Shown here: piece by piece, positions 20,128 through 31,100 of the stretch | How the letters are laid out: every line of letters begins with the position of its first letter | Position numbering within the stretch: position 1 is the first letter of the stretch | Source of the DNA: DDH964 sp963763205 | GTDB taxonomy: Bacteria > Desulfobacterota > Desulfuromonadia > Desulfuromonadales > DDH964 | Direction: 5' to 3' | Assembly: GCA_963763205.1 (NCBI GenBank) | Contig: CAVXNQ010000010.1 | Span: 62,001-126,000 of the forward strand | DNA length: 64,000 nucleotides | Translations under genes and position numbers: made by a program | The notes under the pieces: model-generated | The model's database searches: none | Seen by the model: only the letters and a program-made list of their open reading frames with translations | What the model was told of the DNA's origin: nothing

Positions 20128-20667
20128 TCAATAGGCCGGCGCGTCGTCGACATAGACGTGGGCATGGAAGACCGATCCCACCCTGGGTGCGTAGGGCAGC
20201 CTCTGGGAAAAGGTCTCCCCGCCGGAGAGTCGATAGGTCACCGTATAGTCTCTGACCCGGGTCTCGGGGCTCCAGACCGTTCGGCACTGGGTCCGGGTGA
20301 CGTAGCGGGGCGGACGGGGCGGCTGCCGGCCCACTTCGTGGCCGACCGATGCCCCCAAAAGCGCGCCCGCCACCGTCGCCAGGGTCCGTCCCGAACCGCG
20401 CCCGATGGTGCTGCCCACCACGCCCCCGGCGACGCCGCCGATCACGGTCCCGGCGTTAAGTCCCGGATCGCCGTATCGCGGGTACACGGGCATGGCCACA
20501 TCCCGGCACTCCTGGTGGGCGACCTGAACGGTCTCATAGTTGGGGGTCACCGACCGGACCCGGGCATCGAGGGCATGGGCCTTGCCGGCCAACGCGAACA
20601 GGAGGAGCGCCGCAATCGAAACCACCAGCCATTGGGGCGCCGGTTTTGTCGCAACCTGGATTCCCAT
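20128..20667 (-). CDS. Glycine-zipper 2TM-domain outer membrane protein (SlyB/17-kDa antigen-like)
   Basis: 179 residues from ATG 20667 (AAAGGAG upstream). A signal peptide (about 1-32, ending KAHA) is followed by a conserved ECRDV-type segment and a glycine-zipper, NAGTVIGGVAGGVVGSTIG and LATVAGALLGASVGHEVG (residues about 70-110), as in Rickettsia 17-kDa surface antigen-like proteins. The C-terminal half (YVTRTQCRTVW...YTVTYRLSGGETF) is of the type usually found with this domain. There is no clear lipobox cysteine. The 5' part of this gene plus its upstream region is duplicated at 54179-54391. Confidence 0.8.
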   Translation of the reverse strand: MGIQVATKPAPQWLVVSIAALLLFALAGKAHALDARVRSVTPNYETVQVAHQECRDVAMPVYPRYGDPGLNAGTVIGGVAGGVVGSTIGRGSGRTLATVAGALLGASVGHEVGRQPPRPPRYVTRTQCRTVWSPETRVRDYTVTYRLSGGETFSQRLPYAPRVGSVFHAHVYVDDAPAY

Positions 20668-20936
20668 AACACACTCCTTTCGGATAGCGTCCCGTTCCCA
20701 GCAGGCCCAGGACCATTCACTCTTCGTTGTGTCCATGTCTACCCGGCAAATAGGGAAGAAGTGTGGCAGAATTGTGGAAAGTTCGAAAAAGCGGCGGTTG
20801 TCGAGCCTTGCCGTGCCTGCCTTGTCGCCCCGGCGAATGGAACCTTCATGTCTCTTTCCCGAGACCAAAACGGCGATCGCTACCTCTTCTCCCAACCCGC
20901 TGTTCCCAAAAAGGCACAGATTCCGGAGGCAAGCCC

Positions 20937-21659
20937 GTGAAGCTGACCTTCCTCGGCACCCGCGGCTACATCGAGCCCAAAAGCGCGCGCCACGCCCGGC
21001 ACAGCGCGCTGCGGGTCGAATACCGGGGCCAGGGGGTGCTGGTCGATTGCGGGGAGGACTGGCTGGGGGAGCTGGCGGCGTTGCGGCCGCAGGCGATTGT
21101 CCTCACCCATGCCCACCCGGACCACGCCTTCGGCCTGCGGGAGGGGGCGCCCTGCCCGGTCTGGGCCACCGCGGAAACCTGGGAGCGGCTGGCGGACTTT
21201 TCGATCAAGGAGAGGCGGGTGATCCGCCCCCGGCAGCCGGAAACGATCCGCGGCCTCAGCTTCGAAGCCTTCCCCGTGCAGCATTCGATCCGGGCGCCGG
21301 CGGTGGGCTACCGGATCACGGCGGGCCGGGCGGCGGTCTTCTACGCTCCCGATTTGGTCTACATCAACGAGCGGCAGGAGGCGCTCGCCGGCTGCCGGCT
21401 CTACATCGGCGACGGCGCCACGGTCAAGGACTCGATGGTCCGCAAAGAGGGGGACCGGCTCTTCGGCCACGTCCCGATCCGCACCCAACTCACCTGGTGC
21501 CGCAAGGAAGGGGTGCCGAAGATGATCGTCAGCCACTGCGGCAGCGGCATCGTCACCGGCGAGGACACGGGGGTGCTGGAGGAGATCCGGGCTTTCGCCC
21601 GGGAGCGGGGGGTGGAGGTTGAGGTGGCGTACGACGGGATGGCGGTGGTGGTGCGGTGA
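20937..21659 (+). CDS. MBL-fold metallohydrolase
   Basis: 240 residues from GTG 20937, which has GGAGG eight bases upstream; the open frame extends further but without a good start. It holds the metal-binding THAHPDH motif (near residue 60), a GTRGYI start strand, a later His in PVQHSI, YAPDL, and SHCGSG near the end, as in the RNase Z-like/phosphodiesterase branch of the metallo-beta-lactamase fold. The substrate is unknown. Its 3' end exists as two decayed copies, at 49600-49693 and 56341-56426. Confidence 0.82.
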   Translation: MKLTFLGTRGYIEPKSARHARHSALRVEYRGQGVLVDCGEDWLGELAALRPQAIVLTHAHPDHAFGLREGAPCPVWATAETWERLADFSIKERRVIRPRQPETIRGLSFEAFPVQHSIRAPAVGYRITAGRAAVFYAPDLVYINERQEALAGCRLYIGDGATVKDSMVRKEGDRLFGHVPIRTQLTWCRKEGVPKMIVSHCGSGIVTGEDTGVLEEIRAFARERGVEVEVAYDGMAVVVR

Positions 21660-21881
21660 AGGGCACGGGAAGACCAGGCTCTGCCCCCACCCCCCACCGC
21701 TTGGCCGCGGCCTAACTTATTAAAATCAAGACTGATTGAGCGCGAAAAACCTGCTTGGCGCTTCGCCTGGGCGTTTCTGACACGTCAGGAATTGCGAGTA
21801 ATCCGGTCCCAACATCGAAAAATTGACCGGGTGAGGATCTGAGATGGCAACCGGGACCATTGCTGTCGCCCCACTGTCCCC

Positions 21882-22688
21882 TCAGTGCGACATGAGAACG
21901 GGCACCGTCATGTGCTTCAGCAGATGGCGACCGACTTCTCCCAACGTCAGATTCCCGAAGCGCGTTTGGGCATAGACCCCCATGACCAGCAGGTCGGCCC
22001 CGTCGTCGCTGATCCGGTTGAGCAGAACGTCGCCCACACCGACCGGGCCCCCTGCCATCTGTTTGGGCCCTACGGGGATCCCGTGGTTGATCAGATGCGC
22101 GCATAGAGAATCGGTCATCAGGTCGATGCCGTCGCCCTGGTCGGGACCCAGAACCGTGAGCAGCTCAACCCTTTCGGCACCATGCAGCACGCCAAGGGCA
22201 TCGTGAATGGCCCGCGTCGACTCCCTCCCGCCACGCCAGCCAATCACCGCCCGCCGGCCAACCACGGCGAAACGCCCCGCGTAGGGAACCACCAGCACCG
22301 GACGACCAGCGGCCAGGACCAGCCGCTCGGGCAAGTCCACGGGGACACTTTCCTCCTGCCGTTCGGGATGGGTCTGACCGACGAGGACCAAATCCGCGCT
22401 GTGAGCGTGGCGAAGGACGATCTCCGTGTATCCTTCACCGGGATGGCCCTCGTCGGAGATCCAGGAGGCAGAGAGCTTTTCCCGCGCGGTCCGTTCTTCA
22501 AAGATTTTTCGCAGCGCGGCTTCCGCGGCCTGCGGTGCGTCCCTGCCGAGGCGCAAGGCCGCGGCGGGCAGGGGGAACAAAGCAATGAGCCGCGCCCCAT
22601 GACGGCGGGCCAGGTTCAGGGCCAACTCCAGTCGGGCAGGGCTGGAGGGGCGGCTGTCGAGCAACACGAGGATGTCCTTCAGGGGCAC
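21882..22688 (-). CDS. Universal stress protein, two Usp domains
   Basis: 269 residues from GTG 22688, chosen because AAAGGAG lies nine bases upstream; longer readings lack a start signal. The N-terminal half begins LKDILVLLDSRPSS and has a degenerate Usp fold. The C-terminal half ends with DLLVMGVYAQTRFGNLTLG and LKHMTVPVLMSH, the ATP-binding G-2x-G-9x-G(S/T) area of UspA proteins in variant form. It lies 70 bp behind livF2 on the same strand, so it may be part of that operon. Usp proteins act in stress and energy-starvation responses; its role here is unknown. Confidence 0.83.
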   Translation of the reverse strand: MPLKDILVLLDSRPSSPARLELALNLARRHGARLIALFPLPAAALRLGRDAPQAAEAALRKIFEERTAREKLSASWISDEGHPGEGYTEIVLRHAHSADLVLVGQTHPERQEESVPVDLPERLVLAAGRPVLVVPYAGRFAVVGRRAVIGWRGGRESTRAIHDALGVLHGAERVELLTVLGPDQGDGIDLMTDSLCAHLINHGIPVGPKQMAGGPVGVGDVLLNRISDDGADLLVMGVYAQTRFGNLTLGEVGRHLLKHMTVPVLMSH

Positions 22689-22758
22689 GGGTTCTCTCCT
22701 TTGTCGGGTGGCGGTTCGCGGCCTCGCTGTTCGGTTCCTGGGCCTGGGAAGATTCTCG

Positions 22759-23471
22759 TTAGAACCCGAGGTAGGCCTCGCGGATCTTCTCGTCCGCCTC
22801 CAGGCTCTGCCCCGTCCCCTCCTGAACAATGCGTCCGTTTTCCATGACGTAACAGTAATCGGCCACGCGCAGGGTCTGGTGGACGTTCTGCTCGACCAGG
22901 AAGATGGTCAATCCCTGGCGGTGCAGCGCCTGGATGACGTTGAACACCTCCTGGACCAGGATCGGGGCCAGGCCCAGGCTCGGCTCGTCGAACATGATGA
23001 CCTGGGGATCCTGCATCAGGGCGCGGCCGATGGCCACCATCTGCTGCTCGCCGCCGGAGAGGGTCTCGGCCAGCTGGGTGCGCCGCTCCTGGAGGCGGGG
23101 GAAGAGCGTGTAGACCCGCGGCAGGGAATCCGCGCGCTTGTCCTCTGGCCCGCTTGAGGTAGGCCCCGGCCAACAGGTTTTCCTCCACCGTCATCTTCGG
23201 GAAGAGCTGACGCCCCTCGGGAACCAGGGTGATGCCGAGATCGACCACCTTGTGCACCGGCTGGCCGCTGATGGTCTGGCCGGCATAGGCGATGGACCCG
23301 TTGCAGGGCGGGACCAGGCCGCAGATGGCCTTGAGGGTGGTGGTCTTGCCGGCGCCGTTGGCGCCGATCAGGGCGACCAGCTGCCCCTTCTGCACCGAGA
23401 AGGAGATGTCCCACAGCGCCTGGATCTCGCCGTAGCGGACGGAAATTTCGCTTGGCCTCCAGTACCTTCAT
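22759..23471 (-). CDS. livF: ABC transporter ATPase, LivF type, second operon (frameshifted)
   Basis: From ATG 23471, overlapping the end of livG2 by four bases. Corrected for extra bases near 23452 and 23142 it reads MKVLEAKEISVRYGEIQALW ... GANGAGKTT ... LSGGEQQMVAIGRAL ... MFDEPSLGLAP ... REAYLGF, about 236 residues. All ABC motifs are intact. Last transporter gene of the second liv operon. Confidence 0.82.
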
Positions 23472-24194
23472 GCCGCACTCTCCCCCAGATAAGCTTCGAT
23501 AACCTGGGGGTCCCGGGCGACTTCGGCCGGTGCCCCTTCGGCGATTTTTTCCCCGAAATTCAACACCACCAGCCGATTGCTGATGCGCATGATGACGCGC
23601 ATGATGTGCTCGACGATGAGGATGGTGATCCCCTCGTCGCGCAGGCGCAGGATCAGCTCGATGGTCCGGTCGACCTCCGTCGGGTTGAGCCCGGCGACCA
23701 CCTCGTCGAGGAGCAGAAAGCTCGGCTCCAGGGCCAGCGCCTTGCTGATCTCCAGGCGTTTGCGCCCCGCCAGGGGCAGGCTGGCCGCCGAGAGCGTGGG
23801 CCCGGTCGGCCAGTCCGGTGGTCTCCAGCACCCGCCAGGCGGTTTTTCGGCATCGGCCCGGCGGGGATAACGCAGGAAGGAGGCGATCAGGACATTCTCC
23901 AGCACGCTGAGCCCGGCAAAGGGCTTGACGACCTGGAAGGTGCGGCCGATGCCGAGGCGGGCCAGCTCGTAAGGGGGGCTTGCCGCTCACGTCCTGGCCG
24001 CGGAAGAGGACCTTGCCGCGGGTGGGGGCATAGTAGCCGCTGATCACGTTGAAAAGGGTGGTCTTGCCCGCCCCGTTGGGGCCGATCAGGCCGACGATCT
24101 CCCCCGTCTGCACCTGGAAGCTGACGTTGTTGTTGGCGGTCAGGCCGCCGAAGTTCTTGGTGACCGAGCGCACATCGAGCAGGGTATCGCTCAT
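23468..24194 (-). CDS. livG: ABC transporter ATPase, LivG type, second operon (frameshifted)
   Basis: MSDTLLDVRSVTKNFGGL then Walker A GPNGAGKTT and, further on, LLLDEVVAGLNPTE and IVEHIMRVIM, ending YLGESAA. An extra T near 23974 shifts the frame after SGKPP; a deletion near 23840 and an insertion near 23798 cancel each other, garbling about 14 residues that should read TAWRVLETTGLADR. Its start codon overlaps the stop of livM2 (ATGA) once the latter is corrected. About 241 residues. Confidence 0.82.
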
Positions 24195-25210
24195 GACTGG
24201 GCCCTCTCTTGCGGTTGAAGGTGTCGAAATGGCTGTTTCCTGTCGAGCAACGGGCTGGACGGGAGTCTCTTCTGCTTGCTCTCCCGCCGCTGCGCCAGGA
24301 ATGCCGGAGGGTGCCCCACAGCCCGTTGGGCAAAAAGACCACGCTCAGGGCGATGACGCCACCCAGGATGATCAGGTAGAGCAGCTGGAAGTCGGAGAGA
24401 TAGGCCCAGAAGAAGGTCTTGAAGGCGAAGACCAGCACCGCGCCGATCACCGGACCGATCAAGGTTCCCATGCCGCCGAAGACCACCATGACCAGGGCCT
24501 GATCGCTGATGATGTCGGACAGGGTCGAGGCCGGGTCGATGAAGGTGATCCAGTAGGCGTAGACGCCGCCCAGGATGCCGGTGGGCACCGCCGAGAGGAC
24601 GAAGGCCTGGATCTTCAGCCGGGTCGGGTTGAGGCCCAGGGACTTGGCGCTCAGCTCATCCTCCCGCACCGCCTTGAGCTTGAGGCCGAAGGGGGCCCGC
24701 TCGAGCAGAAACCAGAGCAGGAAGAAGGTGGCGCCCACCACAGCGAGCATCAGGTAGAAGAAAAAGTTGGGATTGAGGAAGGGGGGCAGGCGCATGCCGT
24801 CGGGGCCGCCGGTGATGGTCAGGATCAGGGCCAGCTGCTGCACCGCCAGCGCCAGGGCCCAGGTGGCGATGGCGAAGTAGGCGCCCCGCAGGCGCAGGGT
24901 CGGAATCCCCGCGAGCAGGGCGCAGAGCCCGGTCAGCGCCCCGCCGGCCAGCAGCGCCGGGAAAAAGGGCCAGTGCGCCTGGGTCATGAAGATGGCCGTG
25001 GTGTAGGCGCCGATGCCGAAGAAGGCGCCGTGACCGAAGTTGAGATAGCCGGTGTAGCCGGCCAGCACATCGAAGGTGATGGCCAGACCGATCCACATGA
25101 TCATTTCGGTCAGGATGCGCAGGGCGAAGGTGTTCTGCATCACCCCCGGAGATCGCCAGCAGCAGGCAGAAGACGAGCAGAAACCAGCGGATACGTCGAT
25201 CTTTGAACAT
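24191..25210 (-). CDS. livM: ABC transporter permease, LivM type, second operon (frameshifted)
   Basis: Begins at ATG 25210 (MFKDRRIRWFLLVFCLLLAI), overlapping the stop of livH2 as TGATG. An extra G near 25147 breaks the frame before MQNTFALRILTEM. The main body has the LivM signature NFGHGAFFGIGAYT and GIPTLRLRGAYFAIATW. A further one-base shift near 24308 affects the tail: in the alternate frame it reads AFLAQRRESKQKRLP and ends in a TGA that overlaps the livG2 ATG, the spacing expected of this operon. About 340 residues. Confidence 0.82.
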
Positions 25211-26094
25211 CAGATTCCCCTTCCGAACAGGCCCTTGGGCGAAACCAGCAGAATGGTGAAGAGGATGGCGAAAACGGCCAGCATGGTATAGCCCGGATTG
25301 AAATAGATGAGGAAAAAGGACTGGACCATGCCCAGCAGGAATGCGGCCCAGGGGACTCCGGCCAGGTAGCCCATGCCGGCCAGCACCACGACGAAGAAGG
25401 CGATGACGGTGTACTGGGGCCCCATCTGGGCGCTGGCGGAGAGGATGCAGCCGATCAGCACCCCGGTCATGGCGCTGATGCCGACATAGATGCCGTAGAC
25501 CCAGGAGTTGGTCCGCTTGCCGTTGACCCCCATCAGGGCGGCGGCGTCGCGGTTCTGGGCCAGGGCCCGCACGCCCAGGCCGAAGGTGGTTTTTTTCAGC
25601 AGGAAGTGGAGCAAGGCGGTGATGAGCAGGGCGTAGACCAGGGCCGCCAGCCGCACCGACGAGATGGTCAGAAAAAAGTTGCCGTGTTCCAGAAAGAGGC
25701 TCCCTTCGGAGAAGGCCGAGGGGATGGAGCGGCTGTAGAATCCGAAGACGGTCAGCGCCAGGCCGCGGAACATCAGGGCCAGGCCGAAGGTAAAGACCAG
25801 CCCCATCAGCAGGGGGTTGCCCTGTTTGCCGCTGAGGACCCGATGGAGGACCGGCTGCAGGAAATACCCGAGCAGGGTGAAGACCAGGAAGACCGCGGGC
25901 AGCAGCAGAAACGGGTCGAGATGGGTCCAGTGGTTCAGGTAGAAGCCGGCAAAGGCGCCGAGCATGATCCATTCGCCCACCGCGAAGTCGATGATGTGCA
26001 TGACGCCGTAGGCGAGGGAAAAGGCGATGGCGACCGTGATGTAGATGCCGCCGAGCAGCAGGCCGTCCATCAACGCCTGGGGAAGCAGTTCCAT
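25210..26094 (-). CDS. livH: ABC transporter permease, LivH type, second operon
   Basis: 294 residues, intact, MELLPQALMDGLLLGGIYI at the start, then eight or so membrane segments with the FAVGEWIMLGAF variant of the LivH signature, and a C-terminal PKGLFGRGI. Ends in TGATG overlap with livM2. It starts about 100 bp after the binding-protein gene. Confidence 0.88.
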   Translation of the reverse strand: MELLPQALMDGLLLGGIYITVAIAFSLAYGVMHIIDFAVGEWIMLGAFAGFYLNHWTHLDPFLLLPAVFLVFTLLGYFLQPVLHRVLSGKQGNPLLMGLVFTFGLALMFRGLALTVFGFYSRSIPSAFSEGSLFLEHGNFFLTISSVRLAALVYALLITALLHFLLKKTTFGLGVRALAQNRDAAALMGVNGKRTNSWVYGIYVGISAMTGVLIGCILSASAQMGPQYTVIAFFVVVLAGMGYLAGVPWAAFLLGMVQSFFLIYFNPGYTMLAVFAILFTILLVSPKGLFGRGI

Positions 26095-26195
26095 GGTAAA
26101 TACTCCTTCGGACCGGTCCTGGTTTCGACCCCTTGGGGGGGCAGGCGGATGACGGCCGGGCCGGACCCGCCGCCATCCGCCGGAATCTTCCGCGG

Positions 26196-27439
26196 TTAGC
26201 GATCTCTCCAGGCCGTCATCGGGTAATGCGGTGGCGCCTGGGCGTCCTCCTGCGGTCCGACCACCACCACCTTGCCGTTCTGGATCTGGACGGTCAGGGG
26301 GGTCAGGCCGACATTGGCGTGGTAGTACTGCCCTTCGGTGGCGAAATTGATCCGGCCGTAGAAGGTCTGGACGTCGAGCGTCTCCAGCGCCTTGACCAGG
26401 TCGACCCGCGCCTGCTCGGAGAGGGGCGGGGTCGCGCCGATCTTCTGCAGGGCGGCCTGGAAGGCGAGGCCGGCGGCCGAGGAGCCGGCCTGGGTGTAGT
26501 CCGCCGGCACCTGGTAGGCTCTTCAGCGCCGCCGCGGCATAGGTCTTGGCGTCCGGCCACAGCAGCTCGCCGTGGGTCTTGGCGTCCTCGGTCCAGACCG
26601 AGGCGCCGAGCACCTGGTTGGCGCTTTTGCCGAGGGCTTCGATGAAGGCGGGCTCGGTCACGCCGTAGTGCATCAGCAGGGCCTTGGGGGTGTAGTTGAT
26701 CTGCTGCAGGGACTTGACCAGCTTGATCAGCTCCTCGTCATGGCCGCCGAAGGCCACCACGTCGGGCCGCAGGCCGCGCACCGCCGACATCAGGGGGGTG
26801 AGATCCTGGTTGGAGGGAACGATGTTGAACTTGAGCACCTGGATCCCTTCCGCCTTGGCGGCAGCCTGGAAAGACTCGGCGGTCGCCTTGGAAAAGGTGT
26901 CGTTGGAACCGAGGATAACGGCGGTCTGCGGGATGTTTCATTTCCGTGAGGGTCTTGATGGGGACGGCGCCGGTGAAGCTGACCGGGGGAATGGTGCCGA
27001 AGGTGTAGAGGAACTTGTTGGTCCAGATCAGCGGCGATTCGGCAGAACCGGTGATCGTGGGGACCTTGTACTTTTCCACCACCGGCGCGACTGCCATGGT
27101 GACCCCCGAGGAGTAGGGTCCGAGAATGAAATCGACATGCTCCTGGGTGATCAGCCGTTCGGCGGCCGCCGCCCCCTGGGAAGGCTGGGACTGGGCGTCG
27201 GCATAGAAGAGCTTGACGGGATATTTCTTGCCGCCGATGGCGATCCCCCCCTGCGCATTCACGGCGGCCGCCCACAGGTCGTAGCCCCGCTTGGTGACGT
27301 TCCCGCCGGTGGCCAGTTCACCGGAGATGGAGGTGACGACCCCTACCTTGAAGAAGTCGCGCGTGTCGGCGGCCAGCAGCGGATTGGCCAGGACCAGGGC
27401 CAGCAGCAGGGCCAGAGCCCCTAAAAATCCTCGTTTCAT
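26196..27439 (-). CDS. livK: ABC transporter substrate-binding protein, second operon (frameshifted)
   Basis: Signal peptide (1-24, ending LLAAD), then FKVGVVTSISGELATGG and GYDLWAAAVNAQGGI, a type I periplasmic binding protein. Extra bases near 26935 (after LTEMK; resumes IPQTAVILGSNDTF) and 26520 (after AAALK; resumes AYQVPADYTQAG) break the frame. Corrected length about 414 residues. Sequence differs clearly from the first operon's binding protein, so the two systems probably take up different compounds. Own sigma-54 promoter 70 bp upstream. Confidence 0.82.
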
Positions 27440-27508
27440 CCTTTGTCCTCCCTTGAACGTGTTGGGGTTGTTATCCGATGCAAATAAAACTGCTTTTGAA
27501 AAAGACTA

Positions 27509-27524
27509 AGCAGAAGTCATGCCA
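27509..27524 (-). promoter_or_regulatory. Sigma-54 promoter for the second liv-type operon
   Basis: Minus-strand TGGCATGACTTCTGCT: GG-N10-GC, one change in each block from consensus (TGGCAt, cTGCT). Predicted start near 27498, about 60 bp before livK2. I found no convincing palindromic enhancer in the next 300 bp. Confidence 0.65.
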
Positions 27525-27539
27525 GGGTCGCGGCGGAAG

Positions 27540-28090
27540 GGCCGAAGCGAAAGCCGCCCCCTGCATATAAGATATCAATATCACATTCATCCGCTTCAGG
27601 TGAGGGCGGGTTTGCAGAGAAGTTGAACACGGTTTGTTGAAAATCACCCTCTTTTTCTGGATTATGCAGTCTGGCATCCGGTTGCGATTCTCCTGAAGCT
27701 GCAGGAGGGAAAAGAGGCCCATTGCTGCCCGGTCGGCACCGGGGATCCCGGGATGGTCCGCCGCCGGTGCGGGAAACAATCCTGGTCGGGAGAGGAGGAT
27801 GGCGAGAAGGGAGTCCGATGCGGCAATGCATGAGGATATGCACCGGGGAATAGGAAAACTCTCCCGATCACCAAGGATCTCCTGCTTCAGGACCTTTACC
27901 AGAAGGTCTCCACGGCGAGACAGCCCGCTGCTTAAGAGGAATAATCCATGGGCGGGAAACATTCCGCCGGGAAAGGGGCGGTCGACAGTCGGAGGAAGGG
28001 GATTATTATTTGAAAGGAAACGGGTTTTTTACCCGGTCCGCCGACGTTCCATCCTGACCCGCCAGCCATGGGTCGTCGCCGGCGGCGCCG
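27540..28090. other. Intergenic region with no assignable gene
   Basis: About 550 bp between the divergent livK2 promoter and the symporter-phosphatase gene. Several short open frames exist on both strands but have no start signals, no domain-like patterns and low complexity. A TGGCATCCGGTTGC element (27671 area) resembles a sigma-54 site but has nine rather than ten bases between GG and GC. The leader just upstream of 28103 was checked for a known riboswitch fold and none was recognised. Confidence 0.4.
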
Positions 28091-28102
28091 GAAAGGGTGA
28101 CA

Positions 28103-31100
28103 ATGATCCCGATCGCGGTCGTGGTTTTCGTTTCGCTGGTCTATCTCGGCCTGCTCTTTGCCGTCGCCTTCTACGCCGACCGGCAGCGCCGGGCCGGCCG
28201 GAGCCTGGTGTCCAATCCGCACGTCTATGCCTTGTCGCTGGCGGTCTATTTCACCTCCTGGACCTTCTACGGCAGCGCCGGCCGGGCCGCCACCGTCGGG
28301 CTGGACTTCATGCCCACCGATCTGGCGCCGACCCTGATGGCCTTCACCTGGTGGTTCCTGCTGCGCAAGATCGTGCGCATCAGCAAGGAGCAGAACATCA
28401 CCTCCATCGCCGACTTCATCTCCAGCCGCTACGGTAAGGCGACCTCCCTGGGGGCCATCGTCACCATCTTCACCGTGGTCGGCATCATGCCCTATATCGC
28501 CCTGCAACTGAAGGCGGTGGCTCACACCTTCGATCTGCTGACCCGTCATCCCGCCGCTGCGGCAGGGGCGGCCGCGATCCCGGGATTCCACCCCCAGTTC
28601 GACTATGCCTTCTACGTGGCCCTGATCCTGGGGGTGTTCGGCGTCCTGTTCGGCGCCCGGCGCCTGGTCGCCGCCGAGCGCCACGAAGGGCTGGTGGCAG
28701 CCATTGCCGTCGAGGCGGTGGTCAAGCTCGCCGCCTTTTTGGCGGTCGGCCTGTTCGTGACCTACGGACTGTTCGACGGCATGGGCGACATCTATGCCCG
28801 CTTTGCCGCAAGCTTTCCCGAGCGGATGGATCTGCTGCGGCTCGGTACCGAGCAGATCCCCCATTCCTCCTGGTTCACCCTCATCGTTCTCTCCATGCTG
28901 GCGTTCATGGTCCTGCCCCGCCAGTTCCACATCATGGTCATCGAAAACTCCGACGAAGACCACATTCGCAGTGCCATGTGGCGGTTTCCGGCCTACTCCT
29001 TCCTGATCAACGTCTTCGTCATCCCTATCGCCCTGGGAGGCCTGCTCTACACCGGCGGCGATACCGCAGGTGCCGACTTTTTCGTCCTCCATCTCCCCCT
29101 CCAGACGGGGCACCCCTGGCTGGCCCTGCTGGTCTTCGTCGGGGGCTTCTCGGCCGCCGCCGGGATGGTGATGGTCTCCTCGGTGACGCTGGCGACGATG
29201 ATCCTCAACCACCTGCTGATGCCGCTGTTGCTGCGCTTCGAATTCGGCCGCATGGCCGGGTTACTGCTCAACCTCAAGCGCCTGGCCATCTTCGGGGTCA
29301 TCTTCCTCGGCTACGCCTACTACCGGTTGTTCGGGGAATCCTACGCCCTGGTCAACATCGGCCTGGTGTCCTTCGTCGCCGCGGCCCAGTTTGCGCCCGC
29401 CTTCTTCGGCGGTCTCTACTGGAAGAGGGCCAACCTCAAGGGAGCCGTGACCGGGCTGACCCTCGGCTTCGTCGTCTGGTTCTACACCCTGATGATTCCC
29501 TCCTTCGTCCGTTCGGGCTGGCTGCCCGAGACCATTCTGCAGCACGGACCGTGGGGGATCGAACTCCTTCGGCCCCTGCAGCTCTTCGGTTTGACCGGTC
29601 TCGACCCCTGGGGACAGGCCCTCTTCTGGACCCTGCTGGTCAACGGCGGCGCGTTTCTCACCCTTTCCCTTCTGACCCGCGCCAACGCCGGGGAGCGGGA
29701 ACAGGCGGCAAAGTTCGTCGAGGTCTTCTCGCCGGGGGCGCAGGAGCGCGGGCTGCAGCGGATCAGCAAGGCGCCGACGGTCATGGAGTTCGTCGAGTTG
29801 ATGGCCAAGTTCATCGGCGACCAACCGGCCCGTGCCGCCATCGCCGGGTACCTCGGGGACGTCGATATCGACGCGCGGGGGAGCCTGTCGGAATTCGAAC
29901 TTCCCGATTTGAAGCGTTTCGCCGAACGGACCCTCGCCGGTTCGGTCGGCGCCGCCCCGGCCCGGGTCATCGTCGACAGCTACCTGGCCACCCGGGGCAG
30001 CACCATGGAGGATGTCTTCGACATCTTCGGCTCGGTCACCATCAGCCGGCGGGCGGGGCGTGAGCAGCTGGGGGTGCTGCACGAGGTGACCCGGATCGTC
30101 GCCAGCGGCGCCGATCTCGACCGCATCCTGGAGCGGATCCTGGAGCTCTTCCGGCAGCAGTTCAAATTTGACCTGTGCATCATCCGTCTGCTCGACGAGG
30201 AGCGGCGGGTGTTGCGGGTGCGCCAGCAGCAGGGGATGAGTTGGGAGCACCTGGAGGAGTCGGAACGGGCGCTCGACGAGGAGACCTATGTCGGCGAGGC
30301 GTTCGTCACCAACCGCGTGGTCGCCGTGAACGACACCGACCTGCTGGACAAGGAGGCGCCGGCGGCGATCATCCGCCGGGAGGGGATCTGTTCCTTTGCC
30401 CACGCGCCGATCACGGTGGAGGGGGAGCCGATCGGCGTGCTCTCGGCCTTTTCCCGCTCGGCCAAGGGGATCTTCACCGAGGAGTTCACCGACCTCTTCC
30501 GCAGCCTGGCCGGTCAGGTCGGCGTCGCCTGGCGCAATGCGCGGCAGACAGAGAAGCTTATCCGCGCCCGGGAAAAAGAGCGGGAACTGGAAATCGCCCG
30601 GGCCATCCAGTCCAGCCTGCTGCCGGCCCGGGTACCGCAGCTGGCCGGCCTGTCCCTGGCCGCCACCTGCATCCCGGCCCGGGAGGTGGGGGGAGATTAT
30701 TACGACTTTCTGCCGCGCGGCGCGGACCGGCTCGATCTGCTGATCGCCGACGTCTCCGGCCACAACGTCGGGGCGGCGCTGATCATGACCGAGGCCCGGA
30801 CCTTCATCCGCTCCCACTTCGAGATGCTCGCCACACCGCAACAGACGACGACCGCCCTGAACCGTTTTCTCTACGAGGATCTGAGCCGGGCGGAGCTCTT
30901 CATCTCCTGCTTCTACCTGAGCTACCGGCCCCGCAGCCGCCGGCTGCGTTTCGCCAACGCCGGACACAACCTGCCGCTGCTTTGGCGCTCGGAAACCGCA
31001 GGACTGGAACGCCTCGACGCCGAGGGACTCATCCTCGGGGTGCGGCCGGAGGTCGCCTTCGAGGAACGGGAGCTGCAGCTGAATGCCGGGGATGTGCTGC

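Noticed and set aside
27671..27690. Sigma-54-like element TGGCATCCGGTTGC before the symporter-phosphatase gene
   Set aside because: Only nine bases separate GG and GC; sigma-54 promoters need ten, and the distance to the gene is more than 400 bp.
27840..28090. Possible riboswitch in the leader of the SLC5-phosphatase gene
   Set aside because: The stretch has some short complementary segments, but I could not match it to any known aptamer core.
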